DNA of 64,000 nt, taken from the NCBI GenBank assembly GCA_037127915.1, contig JBAXXL010000011.1:1-64000 (forward strand), given 5' to 3'. This DNA is from JBAXXL01 sp037127915. GTDB lineage: Bacteria > Bacteroidota > Ignavibacteria > Kapaibacteriales > UBA2268. The notes below the pieces were generated by a model. It was not told the DNA's origin, searched no databases, and saw only the letters and a program-made list of their open reading frames with translations. Below are positions 1 through 8,658 of this stretch, piece after piece. The position numbers and the translations under genes were made by a program. How positions within the stretch are numbered: position 1 is the first letter of the stretch; each line of letters opens with the position of its first letter.

Positions 1-41
1 ACCTTAATAATTAATCTAATTTAAAGCAATTTAAAATAAAT

Positions 42-70
42 CAGGTAGAACCTTTATTGGGTTCTACCTG
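42..70. repeat. Hairpin repeat, copy 1 (downstream of HEPN gene)
   Basis: Perfect 11-nt arms CAGGTAGAACC and GGTTCTACCTG around a 7-nt loop. A second copy of the same palindrome lies at 1535-1557, so the two copies bracket the HEPN gene at 124-1404. No T-tract follows on the gene's strand, so a simple terminator role is not obvious. Confidence 0.75.
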
Positions 71-85
71 ATGTGTTATATGTAA

Positions 86-118
86 AGATGTGCCACACTT
101 TGAAAGTGTGGCACATCT
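86..118. repeat. Perfect 16-bp hairpin at 3' end of HEPN gene
   Basis: Arms AGATGTGCCACACTTT and AAAGTGTGGCACATCT with a single-base loop lie 5 nt past the HEPN gene stop codon. The stem could end transcription or protect the mRNA 3' end. The base-perfect arms also look like an intergenic palindromic repeat. Confidence 0.7.
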
Positions 119-123
119 AAAAA

Positions 124-1404
124 TTATGCTGATTCTGCTAATTTAATAGCAACTACTGTATATCCATTCGGGCTGTTAACGTCATATTTAATAATTTTAC
201 CTTTATCAATCAAAATATTAATCAATATAAACGAAGTTGAAATTGAATAGTTTTTATTTGCCAAATACTCTGTCGTGAACCACCTCAAACCAATAAATTT
301 ATTCCATTTACTTTTTTGAATAACTTCTAATTCATATAACATATCCTCTTCTTCAATATCATTATAGCTATTTTCATATTTGTTATAAGTTGACCCTACG
401 TCAACGCGTCCGATTATTTTCAAACCATCCATTTGTGTGTTTTCTTCTTGATTAGCTTCAATTTTTGCATTTCTTAGCGCTTCTTTGTCTTCTATACTAA
501 ATACTACGTTATCAATAAGTTTTTCGGCGGTTGAAATTATTTCTGTTAAAGAATTTAATATTTCTATACCATAATTTAATTCGTGTTTATAAAATATTCC
601 GTGATGAGCAACTTTATGACGCAATTTTATAATATCTCTCCATTTTTGCTCAAATTGTTTGTCCTGAAAATTTTCTTTGAAATATTTTGTATAATTGCTT
701 TGCAGTTCATTTTGAAGATTAATAAAATCCTCATTGTTAGATATATTTAATAATCGGTTAACTATTTTATCGGGGTTATTATAACCGGACGATTGTTTAT
801 AAATCAATTCTCCTAAATCATCGAAATCCACATATCGGACTTCATCGTCAATTAATAATGAAATTTCATCTCTCTTATCTGCTTTTCTCATTTTTACTTT
901 TTCAATCATATTCTTATTTGCAGTAGTTTCCCACCATTCGAACCCTACCCTTTGAATAAAAAACTTAATTAAATATCTTCTTAACAAATTTTCGATTTTA
1001 TTAATTTCCGGATATAATTTATTTGCAATAAAAGTTGATATATCATCTGTTAATAATCTAATATGATTAAATTTGAGTGTGTGCTTTAAATGATTTAATA
1101 TTTTAATTCTTATCCCTTCAATAGCTTCGAAATCATCGCTGAATATATTTAACATAAAAGCGGCATCATAATAGTTCGTTAATACATTACTTGTATCGGT
1201 TGCTTTAATAATAATGTTAATCCCTGTTTCATCTTCCTTGATTCTAATGCGGCTTTTTTCATTCTCAATTTTTGGATTTTTTCCATTCCAAAGATTATTA
1301 CTAAAGCAGATAGCTTGTGCTAAAGCAAGCTCATTTTTAATATCCTCGGGGTCAATACAAAATAGTTCAAAGAAAAAAAATTCTTTTTCTTGATTCTTAC
1401 TCAT
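124..1404 (-). CDS. HEPN-domain protein (Swt1/Apea-like), putative RNase
   Basis: Hypothetical protein of about 426 residues. The segment YPEINKIENLLRRYLIKFF (around residues 131-149) reads like the first helix of Swt1/Apea-type HEPN domains, and LRHKVAHHG (around 261-269) supplies the R-x4-H motif that forms the metal-independent RNase centre in active HEPN proteins. The last 80 residues could be a small winged-helix-like module; that is a guess. The reading frame opens at 1434, but GAGG at 1411-1414 sits 6 nt before the ATG at 1404 (3 nt before the ATG at 1407), so 1404 is preferred. There is no partner nucleotidyltransferase (MNT) or other obvious antitoxin next to it. It is framed by copies of one hairpin. 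HEPN proteins of this sort commonly act in toxin-antitoxin or anti-phage systems; a role here is inferred from the motif only. Confidence 0.6.
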   Translation of the reverse strand: MSKNQEKEFFFFELFCIDPEDIKNELALAQAICFSNNLWNGKNPKIENEKSRIRIKEDETGINIIIKATDTSNVLTNYYDAAFMLNIFSDDFEAIEGIRIKILNHLKHTLKFNHIRLLTDDISTFIANKLYPEINKIENLLRRYLIKFFIQRVGFEWWETTANKNMIEKVKMRKADKRDEISLLIDDEVRYVDFDDLGELIYKQSSGYNNPDKIVNRLLNISNNEDFINLQNELQSNYTKYFKENFQDKQFEQKWRDIIKLRHKVAHHGIFYKHELNYGIEILNSLTEIISTAEKLIDNVVFSIEDKEALRNAKIEANQEENTQMDGLKIIGRVDVGSTYNKYENSYNDIEEEDMLYELEVIQKSKWNKFIGLRWFTTEYLANKNYSISTSFILINILIDKGKIIKYDVNSPNGYTVVAIKLAESA

Positions 1405-1534
1405 CATATTCCTCAAAATAAATTTATAAAACACTTTCTCAAAACTAACTCTTTTCTTTTATATGACAAAATCATTTAATCTATTTCCAAGAAAAAGATT
1501 TCCACATTGTTACTTTTTTAATATATAAAAAAAA

Positions 1535-1557
1535 GTAGAACCTTTGTTGGGTTCTAC
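1535..1557. repeat. Hairpin repeat, copy 2 (upstream of HEPN gene)
   Basis: Arms GTAGAACC and GGTTCTAC around a 7-nt loop; core and right flank (CTACCTGATGT) match the copy at 42-70. The two copies are in the same orientation, about 1.49 kb apart, with only the HEPN gene between them. Confidence 0.75.
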
Positions 1558-1622
1558 CTGATGTTTGTTTATTTGGGGGAAGTGATATATTTAAATGTAG
1601 GGCGAAGCCTAATATTTATTAG

Positions 1623-1717
1623 TTATTTCAATCCTCTGCGTTTCAACAGCGGCTCAATTTTCGGTTCTGCGCCGCGGAAGTTTTTGTATAGTGTCATCGG
1701 TTCGTCAGTGCCGCCTT
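1623..1717 (-). pseudogene. Duplicated 3' end of the M3 peptidase gene
   Basis: This 95-bp stretch repeats 2881-2975 with two mismatches. Read on the minus strand it encodes the last 31 residues of the M3 peptidase, from GGTDEPMTLYK to KRRGLK and the stop codon. Identity ends abruptly at 1717. The frame upstream stays open through 1824, but that part encodes nothing peptidase-like and overlaps hairpin repeats. It is therefore a fragment rather than a gene. Together with the intact copy it forms direct repeats flanking the RhuM gene. Confidence 0.85.
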
Positions 1718-1724
1718 CATTTTG

Positions 1725-1749
1725 AACTGTCAAGGATTCCTTGACAGTT
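1725..1749. repeat. Perfect 12-bp inverted repeat at cassette edge
   Basis: AACTGTCAAGGA and TCCTTGACAGTT with a one-base loop begin 7 bp inside the left 95-bp direct repeat boundary. The position suggests a recombination or replication palindrome at the edge of the RhuM cassette. Confidence 0.6.
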
Positions 1750-1799
1750 GCCGACTTTTCTAATTCGCCTTCTTTATGCCACACCCAAACATATCTACT

Positions 1800-1826
1800 G
1801 GTAGGGAAACGGTATGCCGTGCCCCT
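1800..1826. repeat. Intergenic palindrome of the GTAGGGACACGG family
   Basis: Imperfect hairpin, GTAGGGAAACGG-TATG-CCGTGCCCCTA. Relatives occur at 2797-2826 and 2846-2877 on the other side of the RhuM gene, and a related GGACAGG-type palindrome lies at 32189-32208. A dispersed intergenic repeat is the likeliest identity. Confidence 0.55.
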
Positions 1827-1845
1827 ATAAGTAGAAAAATACTAA

Positions 1846-2718
1846 TTATTTATCATATTCTTTAAGCCTTTGCACAATTTCATCAGTAAAATCATCAATT
1901 TTGGTAAAAGCGAACCATTTTTTTCCTAAATCTTTGATACTTGCTCCAATATGATAAACTTCCCTCTTATCTATAATTAAAAATCGGTCGTGAGCATCAT
2001 TGAAATGTTTGATTTCTATCGTTGAATATTGGGAATTGTGCTTTTCAATATCTAATTTTAATTGTTTGCTAATATTACTGGTGAAAATACAAGCAGACAC
2101 TCCCAAGTTCCTTTTTTGGAGCAAAACTAAAACGCTATCATCTACAAAATTATCAATCAAATCAATTGATAATTTTGCTGAACGAATTAAATCGGCTATA
2201 AAATTGTAAGCATCAAAAATCTGTCCGTTAAAGAAAATTCCTTGAACAGGAGGAAGCACGGTATTAATCTGCAAATCTATACGAGCGACATTCTCGTTTA
2301 ATACCTGTATATTGTCTTCTATACGGTTCATACGGTTATTAAGAGAATAACCTTTTAGCAAATAATCCTTCAAAATACGATTTGCCCAAATACGAAATTG
2401 TGTGCCTTGTTTGGACTTTACTCTGTAACCCACTGAAATTATTACATCAAGGTTATAAAGCTTGACTCTGCTTATCTGTGTTTTACCCTTGATAGCCCCG
2501 TGTTGAGTGGTTAGTAAGAATTCCTTACATACCACTTCTTTCTGAAGTTCACCTTCTTTAAAAATATTTCCGATATGCTGGGTTATAGCCACCCTGTTTC
2601 TTCCAAATAATAAAGCCATTTGTTCCTGACTGAGCCAAACAGTTTCATCATCAATTTGAACTTCAACTTTTGTTAATTCGTCAGCCTGATATATCACTAT
2701 CTCGTTTTTAGCTTTCAT
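1846..2718 (-). CDS. RhuM family protein with C-terminal PLD-like domain
   Basis: A 290-residue protein. Residues 1 to about 125 match the RhuM/virulence-protein family: EVQIDDETVWLSQEQMALLF, then the paired LYNLDVIISVGYRV and FRIWANRILKDYLLKGY blocks. A short amphipathic linker (125-155) precedes a C-terminal domain with HDRFLIID at 243-250 and a GAS-KDLGKKW block at 259-268, resembling the HxK/R-x4-D centre of phospholipase-D-like modules. RhuM proteins are widespread near phage and restriction loci but their biochemical activity is not settled. The gene stands alone, in a cassette flanked by 95-bp direct repeats and by related palindromes, which points to horizontal acquisition. No integrase is encoded with it. 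Confidence 0.8.
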   Translation of the reverse strand: MKAKNEIVIYQADELTKVEVQIDDETVWLSQEQMALLFGRNRVAITQHIGNIFKEGELQKEVVCKEFLLTTQHGAIKGKTQISRVKLYNLDVIISVGYRVKSKQGTQFRIWANRILKDYLLKGYSLNNRMNRIEDNIQVLNENVARIDLQINTVLPPVQGIFFNGQIFDAYNFIADLIRSAKLSIDLIDNFVDDSVLVLLQKRNLGVSACIFTSNISKQLKLDIEKHNSQYSTIEIKHFNDAHDRFLIIDKREVYHIGASIKDLGKKWFAFTKIDDFTDEIVQRLKEYDK

Positions 2719-2796
2719 ATCTCAATTCTTTGGATATTTTCAAATTTTTCAATTTCTATAATTACAAACTTAATATATTTTTGGTTTATTTATAAA

Positions 2797-2877
2797 CGTA
2801 GGGACAGGTTGTACCTTGTCCCTACGTGAAATATAAATTTAATTGTCGTTAGGGATACGAAATGCCGTGTCCCTACG
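2797..2877. repeat. Two intergenic palindromes between RhuM and M3 peptidase genes
   Basis: Two hairpins, 2797-2826 (CGTAGGGACAGG...TTGTCCCTACG) and 2846-2877 (CGTTAGGGATACG...CGTGTCCCTACG), lie back to back just after the peptidase stop codon. They share sequence with 1800-1826, so the RhuM gene has copies of this palindrome family on both sides. Confidence 0.6.
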
Positions 2878-2880
2878 ATG

Positions 2881-4989
2881 TTATTTCAATCCTCTGCGTT
2901 TCAAAAGCGGCTCAATTTTCGGTTCTGCTCCGCGGAAGTTTTTGTATAGTGTCATCGGTTCGTCAGTGCCGCCTTTCGATATTACGTTCTTTCTGAACGA
3001 TTCAGCGGTTTTCTTGTCGAATAGCGATGTTTCTTTGAATGCTTCGAAAGCGTCGGCGTCAAGTACCGCCGCCCAGATATAACTGTAGTATCCGGCGGAA
3101 TATCCAACAGGGTCGCCGAATATATGACGGAAATATGTACTGCGGTAGCGAACAACTATTTCAGGAATTAAACCCATTTTGTCCAACGAAGCCTTTTCGA
3201 ATTTCTGAACATCAACTTCTTTATCCGTGTTAATAGTGTGGAAGTCCATATCCAAAATCGCGGCTGAAAGATATTCCACAGTCACAAAACCTTGGTTGAA
3301 TTTTGAGGAGTTTTTAATTTTTTGAATTAGGTCGTCCGGCATCGGAGCTCCGGTTTTCCAATTCTTAGCGTACATTTTCAATACTTCAGGTTCCAATGCC
3401 CAGTTCTCCATAATCTGCGAAGGCAGTTCTACGAAGTCCTGAGCGACAGCAGTACTGCTTACGCTCGGATATGTGTTATTCGATAATAAACCGTGTAGAG
3501 CATGTCCAAACTCGTGGAAAAGGGTCTCCACTTCGTCCACGCTTAAAAGCGAAGGGTTATCCCCTGCTGGTTTCGAAAAATTACATACGTTGCATATAAC
3601 CGGTGTTATATAGTTGCCGTCAAGATTGCTTTGGTCACGGTATGCGCTCATCCAAGCTCCGCCGCGTTTGCTTGCGCGTGGGAAGAAATCCATATATAAG
3701 ATTCCGATGTGCTTGCCGTCCGCTTCTTTTACTTCAAACGCTTTTGCGTCAGGATGATAAGCGGGAATATCCTTGCGTTCGGTAAATGTAATTCCGTATA
3801 GTTTTGTAGCTACAGCAAATGCGCCGTCGCGAACGTTTTCTAATTTAAAGTAAGGACGTAATTGTTCTTCGTCCAAATCATATTTTGCTTTTTTAACTTT
3901 TTCAGCGTAATAAGCCCAATCCCAAGCTTCTAATTTGAATTTGCCGCCTTCTTTGTTGATGATTTCTTGCATTGCGGCAACTTCTTTTTTCGCATTTGCG
4001 AGAGCCGGAGTCCACAATTTGTTCAAGAGTTCATAAACTTTATCGGGTGTCTTAGCCATATTTGGTTCTAAGCAGTAATCCGCCCAAGTTTTATAACCCA
4101 GTATGTTAGCTTTTTTCAAACGAAGATTGGCGATTTTTGCGGCTACTTTGTTATTGTCTAATTCACCGCCGTTATTACCCATCATATTGTATGCGGTTAA
4201 GATTTTCTTTCTTAATTCGCGGTTTTCAGCATATTGAATGAATGGTAAAAAGCTTGGTTTAGCAAGAGTAAATACCCATTTGCCTTCCATACCGGCTTCT
4301 TTTGCTTCGTCAGCGGCACCCATTATAACAGATTCCGGAAGTCCGGCTAAATCCGCTTTATTATCAATAACCATTTTATATTTATTGGTTTCGTCGAGAA
4401 CATTTTTGCCGAATTGCAAAGTCAACATCGAAATTTCTTCATTTATTTTGCTAAGTTCTGTTTTTTGCGCATCGTTCAGATTAGCTCCGCCGCGTGCAAA
4501 ACCTTTGTAATAATCGCTTATCAGTTTCTTCTGCTCGGTTGTGAAATTTCCTTTTTCTCGTGATTCATATACAGCCTTAACTCTTTGGAAGAGTTTAGGA
4601 TTCATATTGACTTCGTCGCTTAATTTCGAAAGCAGAGGAGTCATTTCTTCTTCTATTTTCTGAAGTTCAGGATTTGTGTTTGCAGAAGAAACATTGCTGA
4701 ATGTGAGCAATACTTTCGTTAACAATTTGCCTGATTTTTCCATAGCAACGATTGTATTTTCGAAAGTCGGTTTTTCAGTATTGTTTACAATAGCTTGGAC
4801 TTCTTTTTGCTTCTCTTCGATACCCTTTTTTATAGCCGGTAGGTAGTCCCCGTCTTTAATTTTGTCAAACGGCGGCACACCAAACGGTGTTTTAAACTCG
4901 CTGAAGAATGGATTTGCGGCTGATTGTTCAGCATTAGCGGTAGTACCCATCATTACTCCTGCTATCAGTAATATTATCAAATATCTCAT
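2881..4989 (-). CDS. dcp: M3 family peptidyl-dipeptidase (Dcp-like)
   Basis: Zinc peptidase of 702 residues that removes dipeptides from peptide C-termini, probably in the periplasm: residues 1-20 are a signal peptide ending in ANA. The zinc site is HEFGH at 492-496, with the third ligand Glu near 521 in FVELPSQ, the spacing known for M3 enzymes. The N-terminal half is the usual helical lid, and the length is normal for Dcp. The tail GAEPKIEPLLKRRGLK is intact, and its coding DNA is duplicated 1.26 kb downstream. Oligopeptidase A is the alternative, but the signal peptide favours Dcp. It appears to be monocistronic. Confidence 0.93.
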   Translation of the reverse strand: MRYLIILLIAGVMMGTTANAEQSAANPFFSEFKTPFGVPPFDKIKDGDYLPAIKKGIEEKQKEVQAIVNNTEKPTFENTIVAMEKSGKLLTKVLLTFSNVSSANTNPELQKIEEEMTPLLSKLSDEVNMNPKLFQRVKAVYESREKGNFTTEQKKLISDYYKGFARGGANLNDAQKTELSKINEEISMLTLQFGKNVLDETNKYKMVIDNKADLAGLPESVIMGAADEAKEAGMEGKWVFTLAKPSFLPFIQYAENRELRKKILTAYNMMGNNGGELDNNKVAAKIANLRLKKANILGYKTWADYCLEPNMAKTPDKVYELLNKLWTPALANAKKEVAAMQEIINKEGGKFKLEAWDWAYYAEKVKKAKYDLDEEQLRPYFKLENVRDGAFAVATKLYGITFTERKDIPAYHPDAKAFEVKEADGKHIGILYMDFFPRASKRGGAWMSAYRDQSNLDGNYITPVICNVCNFSKPAGDNPSLLSVDEVETLFHEFGHALHGLLSNNTYPSVSSTAVAQDFVELPSQIMENWALEPEVLKMYAKNWKTGAPMPDDLIQKIKNSSKFNQGFVTVEYLSAAILDMDFHTINTDKEVDVQKFEKASLDKMGLIPEIVVRYRSTYFRHIFGDPVGYSAGYYSYIWAAVLDADAFEAFKETSLFDKKTAESFRKNVISKGGTDEPMTLYKNFRGAEPKIEPLLKRRGLK

Positions 4990-5097
4990 ATTAGTTAAAT
5001 ATAATGTTATAAAAAATTTTAAAATGTGTTTTCACTTTTATAAATACGTATCGTTCACCTTATTGTTCGGCAAGCATCGCTTGGTTTCTACTTTGAC

Positions 5098-5158
5098 GTC
5101 ATTCCTGCGGAAGCAGGAAACTAGTAGTGTTGTCATTCCTGCGAAAGCAGGAATCCAG
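5098..5158. repeat. Tandem pair of GTCATTCCTGCGAAAGCAGG hairpins
   Basis: Two near-identical 27-bp units (5098-5124 and 5132-5158), each a stem of TTCCTGC and GCAGGAA. This palindrome type is dispersed through many unrelated bacterial genomes. It is the only structured feature in the 400-bp gap between the M3 peptidase and the photolyase genes; the rest is AT-rich and contains the divergent promoters. Confidence 0.8.
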
Positions 5159-5391
5159 CAGCCTTGTAATAATCTAATTTACAAGCATTTAACGCTCATA
5201 ATATTATTTAATCGCTTATGCCCTGAATAAATTGATACGAACTTTCGATAAACGAATTACAAAAATAAGAAGATATTCTTTATTATGGGCAGTTTTGGTG
5301 GTGGTGTGGGAAAGTTTTGCAATACTTTTAGTGAGTCAGCGTAAATAAACTAGTTATAAGAAATTTTGAAAAACACAATAGCGGCAATAAT

Positions 5392-6729
5392 ATGTTAGAT
5401 AATATGAAATACAATAAAGAGGATAAACTTAACATCTTTTGGTTTAGAAGAGACCTTAGGCTTAATGATAATGCCGGTTTATTTGAAGCTTTGAAAAATA
5501 GCAACTCCGTTTTACCCTTGTTTATTTTTGACACAGAAATACTTGATAAATTACAAAGTAAAGAAGATAAAAGAGTTGTTTTTATTCATAATGCTATTTC
5601 TAAATTACAAAATGAATTACTAAAAGTTGGCAGTTCAATTCTGGTTATGCAAGGAAACCCCTTGAGTGTTTTTGAAGATTTGCTAAATAAGTATTCTATT
5701 AGCTCAGTCTATGCAAATTCAGATTATGAGCCGGCAACGATTGAACGTGATAATAAAATTTTCGAGTTGTTGAAAAGTAGAGGTATTGACTTCAAATTGC
5801 TGAAAGACCACGTTATATTCGAGAAATCCGAGATAGTAAAAGAAGATGGCAGTCCGTTTCAAATATTTACCCCTTATTCGAAAGTTTGGAAGCAAAAATT
5901 AAAAGGGTTAAACATTGAGTCGTATTCGAGTGAGAAATTGCTGAACAATTTTTACAAAACAAAACCTATTCAAATTCCTTCTCTCCACGAAATTGGTTTC
6001 CAAAACGTTGAATTTATTGCTCCTGAGCCAATTATAGACCAAAATATTATTCGCCAATATGATGAAACACGCAATTTCCCTTTTATTAAAGGGACCTCAA
6101 ATTTAAGTGTGCATCTTCGCTTTGGAACAATAAGCGTTAGAGAGCTTATTAAAATTTCCCTCGATTTAAACGAGCAATTTTTAAATGAACTAATTTGGCG
6201 AGAATTTTTTATGATGATTTTATATCATTATCCTTATGTTGCCGATGAATGTTTCAAGAAAAAATACAATTACATAGATTGGAGAAATAATGAAGAGGAA
6301 TTTAGGATATGGTGTTTAGGGGAAACCGGTTATCCGATTGTTGATGCAGGAATGCGGGAATTAAATGAAACCGGCTTAATGCACAATAGAGTTCGAATGA
6401 TAGTTGCAAGTTTTCTCACCAAACATTTATTAATTGATTGGCGTTGGGGCGAAGCATATTTTGCCGAAAAACTTCTGGATTTTGAATTGTCATCTAATAA
6501 TGGTAATTGGCAATGGTCGGCGGGTTGCGGTTGCGATTCTACCCCCTATTTTAGGATATTTAACCCTTATGAACAAACCAAAAGATTTGATGCAAATTTG
6601 ATTTACACACAAAAATGGGTTAAAAATCTTAATGAAATAGATTATCCGGCACCAATTGTGGAGCACAAATTTGCACGAGATAGGGCTTTAAAAGTATATA
6701 AAGCCGCTTTAGACCACTTTAAAATGTAA
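5392..6729 (+). CDS. phrB: Deoxyribodipyrimidine photolyase
   Basis: Light-driven repair of UV-induced pyrimidine dimers. The N-terminal Rossmann-like antenna domain begins at NIFWFRRDLRLNDNAGL (residues 14-30). The C-terminal helical FAD domain has the family signatures LIWREFFMMI, WCLGETGYPIVDAGMREL, MHNRVRM, and DWRWGEAYFAEKLLDFELSSN followed by NGNWQW, which bind flavin and line the lesion pocket. At 445 residues it is full length for a class I CPD photolyase. The ATG at 5404 (four codons in) is an equally good start; neither has a strong Shine-Dalgarno. A cryptochrome role cannot be excluded by sequence alone. Confidence 0.93.
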   Translation: MLDNMKYNKEDKLNIFWFRRDLRLNDNAGLFEALKNSNSVLPLFIFDTEILDKLQSKEDKRVVFIHNAISKLQNELLKVGSSILVMQGNPLSVFEDLLNKYSISSVYANSDYEPATIERDNKIFELLKSRGIDFKLLKDHVIFEKSEIVKEDGSPFQIFTPYSKVWKQKLKGLNIESYSSEKLLNNFYKTKPIQIPSLHEIGFQNVEFIAPEPIIDQNIIRQYDETRNFPFIKGTSNLSVHLRFGTISVRELIKISLDLNEQFLNELIWREFFMMILYHYPYVADECFKKKYNYIDWRNNEEEFRIWCLGETGYPIVDAGMRELNETGLMHNRVRMIVASFLTKHLLIDWRWGEAYFAEKLLDFELSSNNGNWQWSAGCGCDSTPYFRIFNPYEQTKRFDANLIYTQKWVKNLNEIDYPAPIVEHKFARDRALKVYKAALDHFKM

Positions 6730-6740
6730 ATGTTAAGGAA

Positions 6741-6768
6741 CCGAGATTTTAAATCGGGGAACTTTTTT
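6741..6768 (+). terminator. Weak Rho-independent terminator after phrB
   Basis: Short imperfect stem (CCGA...TCGG, 6741-6757) followed by a T6 run at 6763-6768, just past the photolyase stop codon. Confidence 0.4.
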
Positions 6769-6876
6769 ACAGTGGAGACGACGAAAACTTGAAAAAAAGC
6801 TCAAAACTGCAACTTTTTATACCCCCCTGCCGTAGTGCATATATAAAAAAGTTTAATTAATAAATATATAATCTAA

Positions 6877-8364
6877 ATGAAAAAGAAAATAATAATAATC
6901 GGTGGTGGAATTGCCGGTTTATCAGCCGGAATTTATTCTGCGATGAATGGATTTGATACGGAAATACTTGAAATGCACAACGTAGCAGGTGGTCAATGCA
7001 CCGCTTGGGACCGCAAAAAATATCGCTTTGATTACTGTTTGCATTGGTTGGTAGGAACTTCGAAAGGTGCGTTTAATGACATCTGGAAAGAAACAAATGT
7101 TATCAACGACGAAACAGAAATTATTAATCACGAAATTCATTCACAAATTATTGATAATGATGGAAATGAATTTTTTATTTATTCAAATATTGACCGGTGG
7201 GAAAAATATCTTACTGAAATTGCTCCTGAAGATAAAAAGACTATTCAAAAAATGTGTAACGATATGCGAAAAAGCGCTTTATTAGAGCCATTCCCTACCC
7301 CGCCCGAATTACGTAGTATTTTCGAATATATCAAGGTTATGCCTAAAATGCTTCCGATTTTTAATGTAATCAGAAAATTCGGAAGATTAACTTGCGATGA
7401 ATATTTCGATAAATTAAACTTCAAGAATCAAAAAATTAAAACTACTTTCAATTCTATTTACGGTAATAGAAATTTTTCTGCTTTAGCTTTTATTTTTATG
7501 TTGGGCTGGTTTCATCAGAAAAATGCCGGTTATATTAAAGGCGGCTCATATCCATTAGCTCAAAGAATGTTAGAAAAATTTGAAAAACTCGGCGGACAAA
7601 TTACTTTTAAGAAAAGGGTTGAAAAAATTATTGTTGAAAATGATGTTGCAATAGGAGTGATTCTAACTGACGGAACTAAGATGGAGGCAGATTATGTAAT
7701 TAGTGCCGCAGATGGATATTCCACAATTTTTAAAATGTTAGACGCAAAATACGTTTCAAAGGAAATAGATTTTGCATATAATAACTGGGAACTTTTCACA
7801 CCAATAGTTCAGGTTTCGTTTGGAATAAATAAAATTGTTACGTCTGATGCTCCTGTGATTATCAATATTGCAAATGATTTAAAAATCGGACGAACCGAAT
7901 TAGTACACGGATATTCGATGATGAATTACAATTACGACAGCACAATGGCACCCGAAGGAAAAACCACAATTGTTTTAAGATATGATAGTCCTTGGAATAT
8001 TTGGGAAAATTTAGAAGGCGAAGAATATAACGAAGAAAAGACGCAAATTCAAAAAGACGCAATTGCATATCTTGAAAAGGAATATCAGGGAATTAGTGAA
8101 TTCATTGAAGTTATTGATGTGGCAACACCAAAAACTGATGTTCGATTTACCGGAGTAAAAGATGGCGCTTACGAAGGCTTTATGCCATCGAAGGAAAATA
8201 TGATGAAATCATTGAAAATGACTCTCCCAAAATTACAGAATTTCTATATGGCTGGTCAATGGTTGTTTCCCGGGGGAGGACTTCCTCCAGCGGCGCAAAC
8301 CGGTAAGTTCTCAGTCCAATTGATTTGCAAAAAAGAAAAGCAAATATTTATAAACAACAAATAA
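6877..8364 (+). CDS. FAD-dependent oxidoreductase, CrtI/CrtISO-like
   Basis: Flavoprotein of 495 residues. It opens with the dinucleotide-binding motif IIGGGIAGLSAGIYSAMNGF (residues 7-26), followed by E31 and a second GG (38-39) as in phytoene desaturase and carotenoid isomerase relatives. The C-terminal FAD motif is YMAGQWLFPGGGLPPAAQTGK around 450-470. The family includes carotenoid desaturases/isomerases and all-trans-retinol saturases. No carotenoid gene (crtB, crtY) is nearby, so the substrate is unknown. The photolyase gene just upstream is on the same strand but 147 bp away with a possible terminator between, so co-transcription is doubtful. Confidence 0.85.
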   Translation: MKKKIIIIGGGIAGLSAGIYSAMNGFDTEILEMHNVAGGQCTAWDRKKYRFDYCLHWLVGTSKGAFNDIWKETNVINDETEIINHEIHSQIIDNDGNEFFIYSNIDRWEKYLTEIAPEDKKTIQKMCNDMRKSALLEPFPTPPELRSIFEYIKVMPKMLPIFNVIRKFGRLTCDEYFDKLNFKNQKIKTTFNSIYGNRNFSALAFIFMLGWFHQKNAGYIKGGSYPLAQRMLEKFEKLGGQITFKKRVEKIIVENDVAIGVILTDGTKMEADYVISAADGYSTIFKMLDAKYVSKEIDFAYNNWELFTPIVQVSFGINKIVTSDAPVIINIANDLKIGRTELVHGYSMMNYNYDSTMAPEGKTTIVLRYDSPWNIWENLEGEEYNEEKTQIQKDAIAYLEKEYQGISEFIEVIDVATPKTDVRFTGVKDGAYEGFMPSKENMMKSLKMTLPKLQNFYMAGQWLFPGGGLPPAAQTGKFSVQLICKKEKQIFINNK

Positions 8365-8410
8365 ATCAAAATCTACAATACATTCAGTGAATTAGTTATG
8401 TCTGAATCAA

Positions 8411-8441
8411 TTCATCCGATGACTCCGAGTCATCGGATGAA
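8411..8441. repeat. Perfect 15-bp hairpin (TTCATCCGATGACTC family)
   Basis: Arms TTCATCCGATGACTC and GAGTCATCGGATGAA with a one-base loop, shortly after the oxidoreductase stop codon. A relative at 53439-53469 acts as a terminator stem after ettA. Here no T-run follows on the plus strand. Nothing else recognisable was seen in the 294-bp gap 8365-8658. Confidence 0.65.
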
Positions 8442-8658
8442 TATGTCGCATTTGACTGTAGGCTTATATTTTATTAGGATTGGAAATTATTTAGAAATAT
8501 TTGTGGTGATGAGTTAAAAATTCAACTCACATAAAGTATTTATACCTTTGTGCGGTTATAGTGCTGAAATTCAGAAAATCACCTAGTTAATTATAACCCA
8601 CAATACCGTCAAACAGTGAGCGTCCATTTCAAAAAAACAATGAAATTAGAAAAAAGAT

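Noticed and set aside
1718..1824. Open frame continuing upstream of the duplicated peptidase tail
   Set aside because: It stays open but its sequence has no relation to the peptidase and overlaps two hairpins, so it is read-through of repeats rather than coding sequence.
5098..5158. CRISPR array
   Set aside because: Only two repeats with a 7-bp gap and internal symmetry; no spacers or cas genes.
4862..5230. Forward frame overlapping the M3 peptidase start and the tandem hairpins
   Set aside because: It is the antisense of the signal peptide region and repeats, with no domain.
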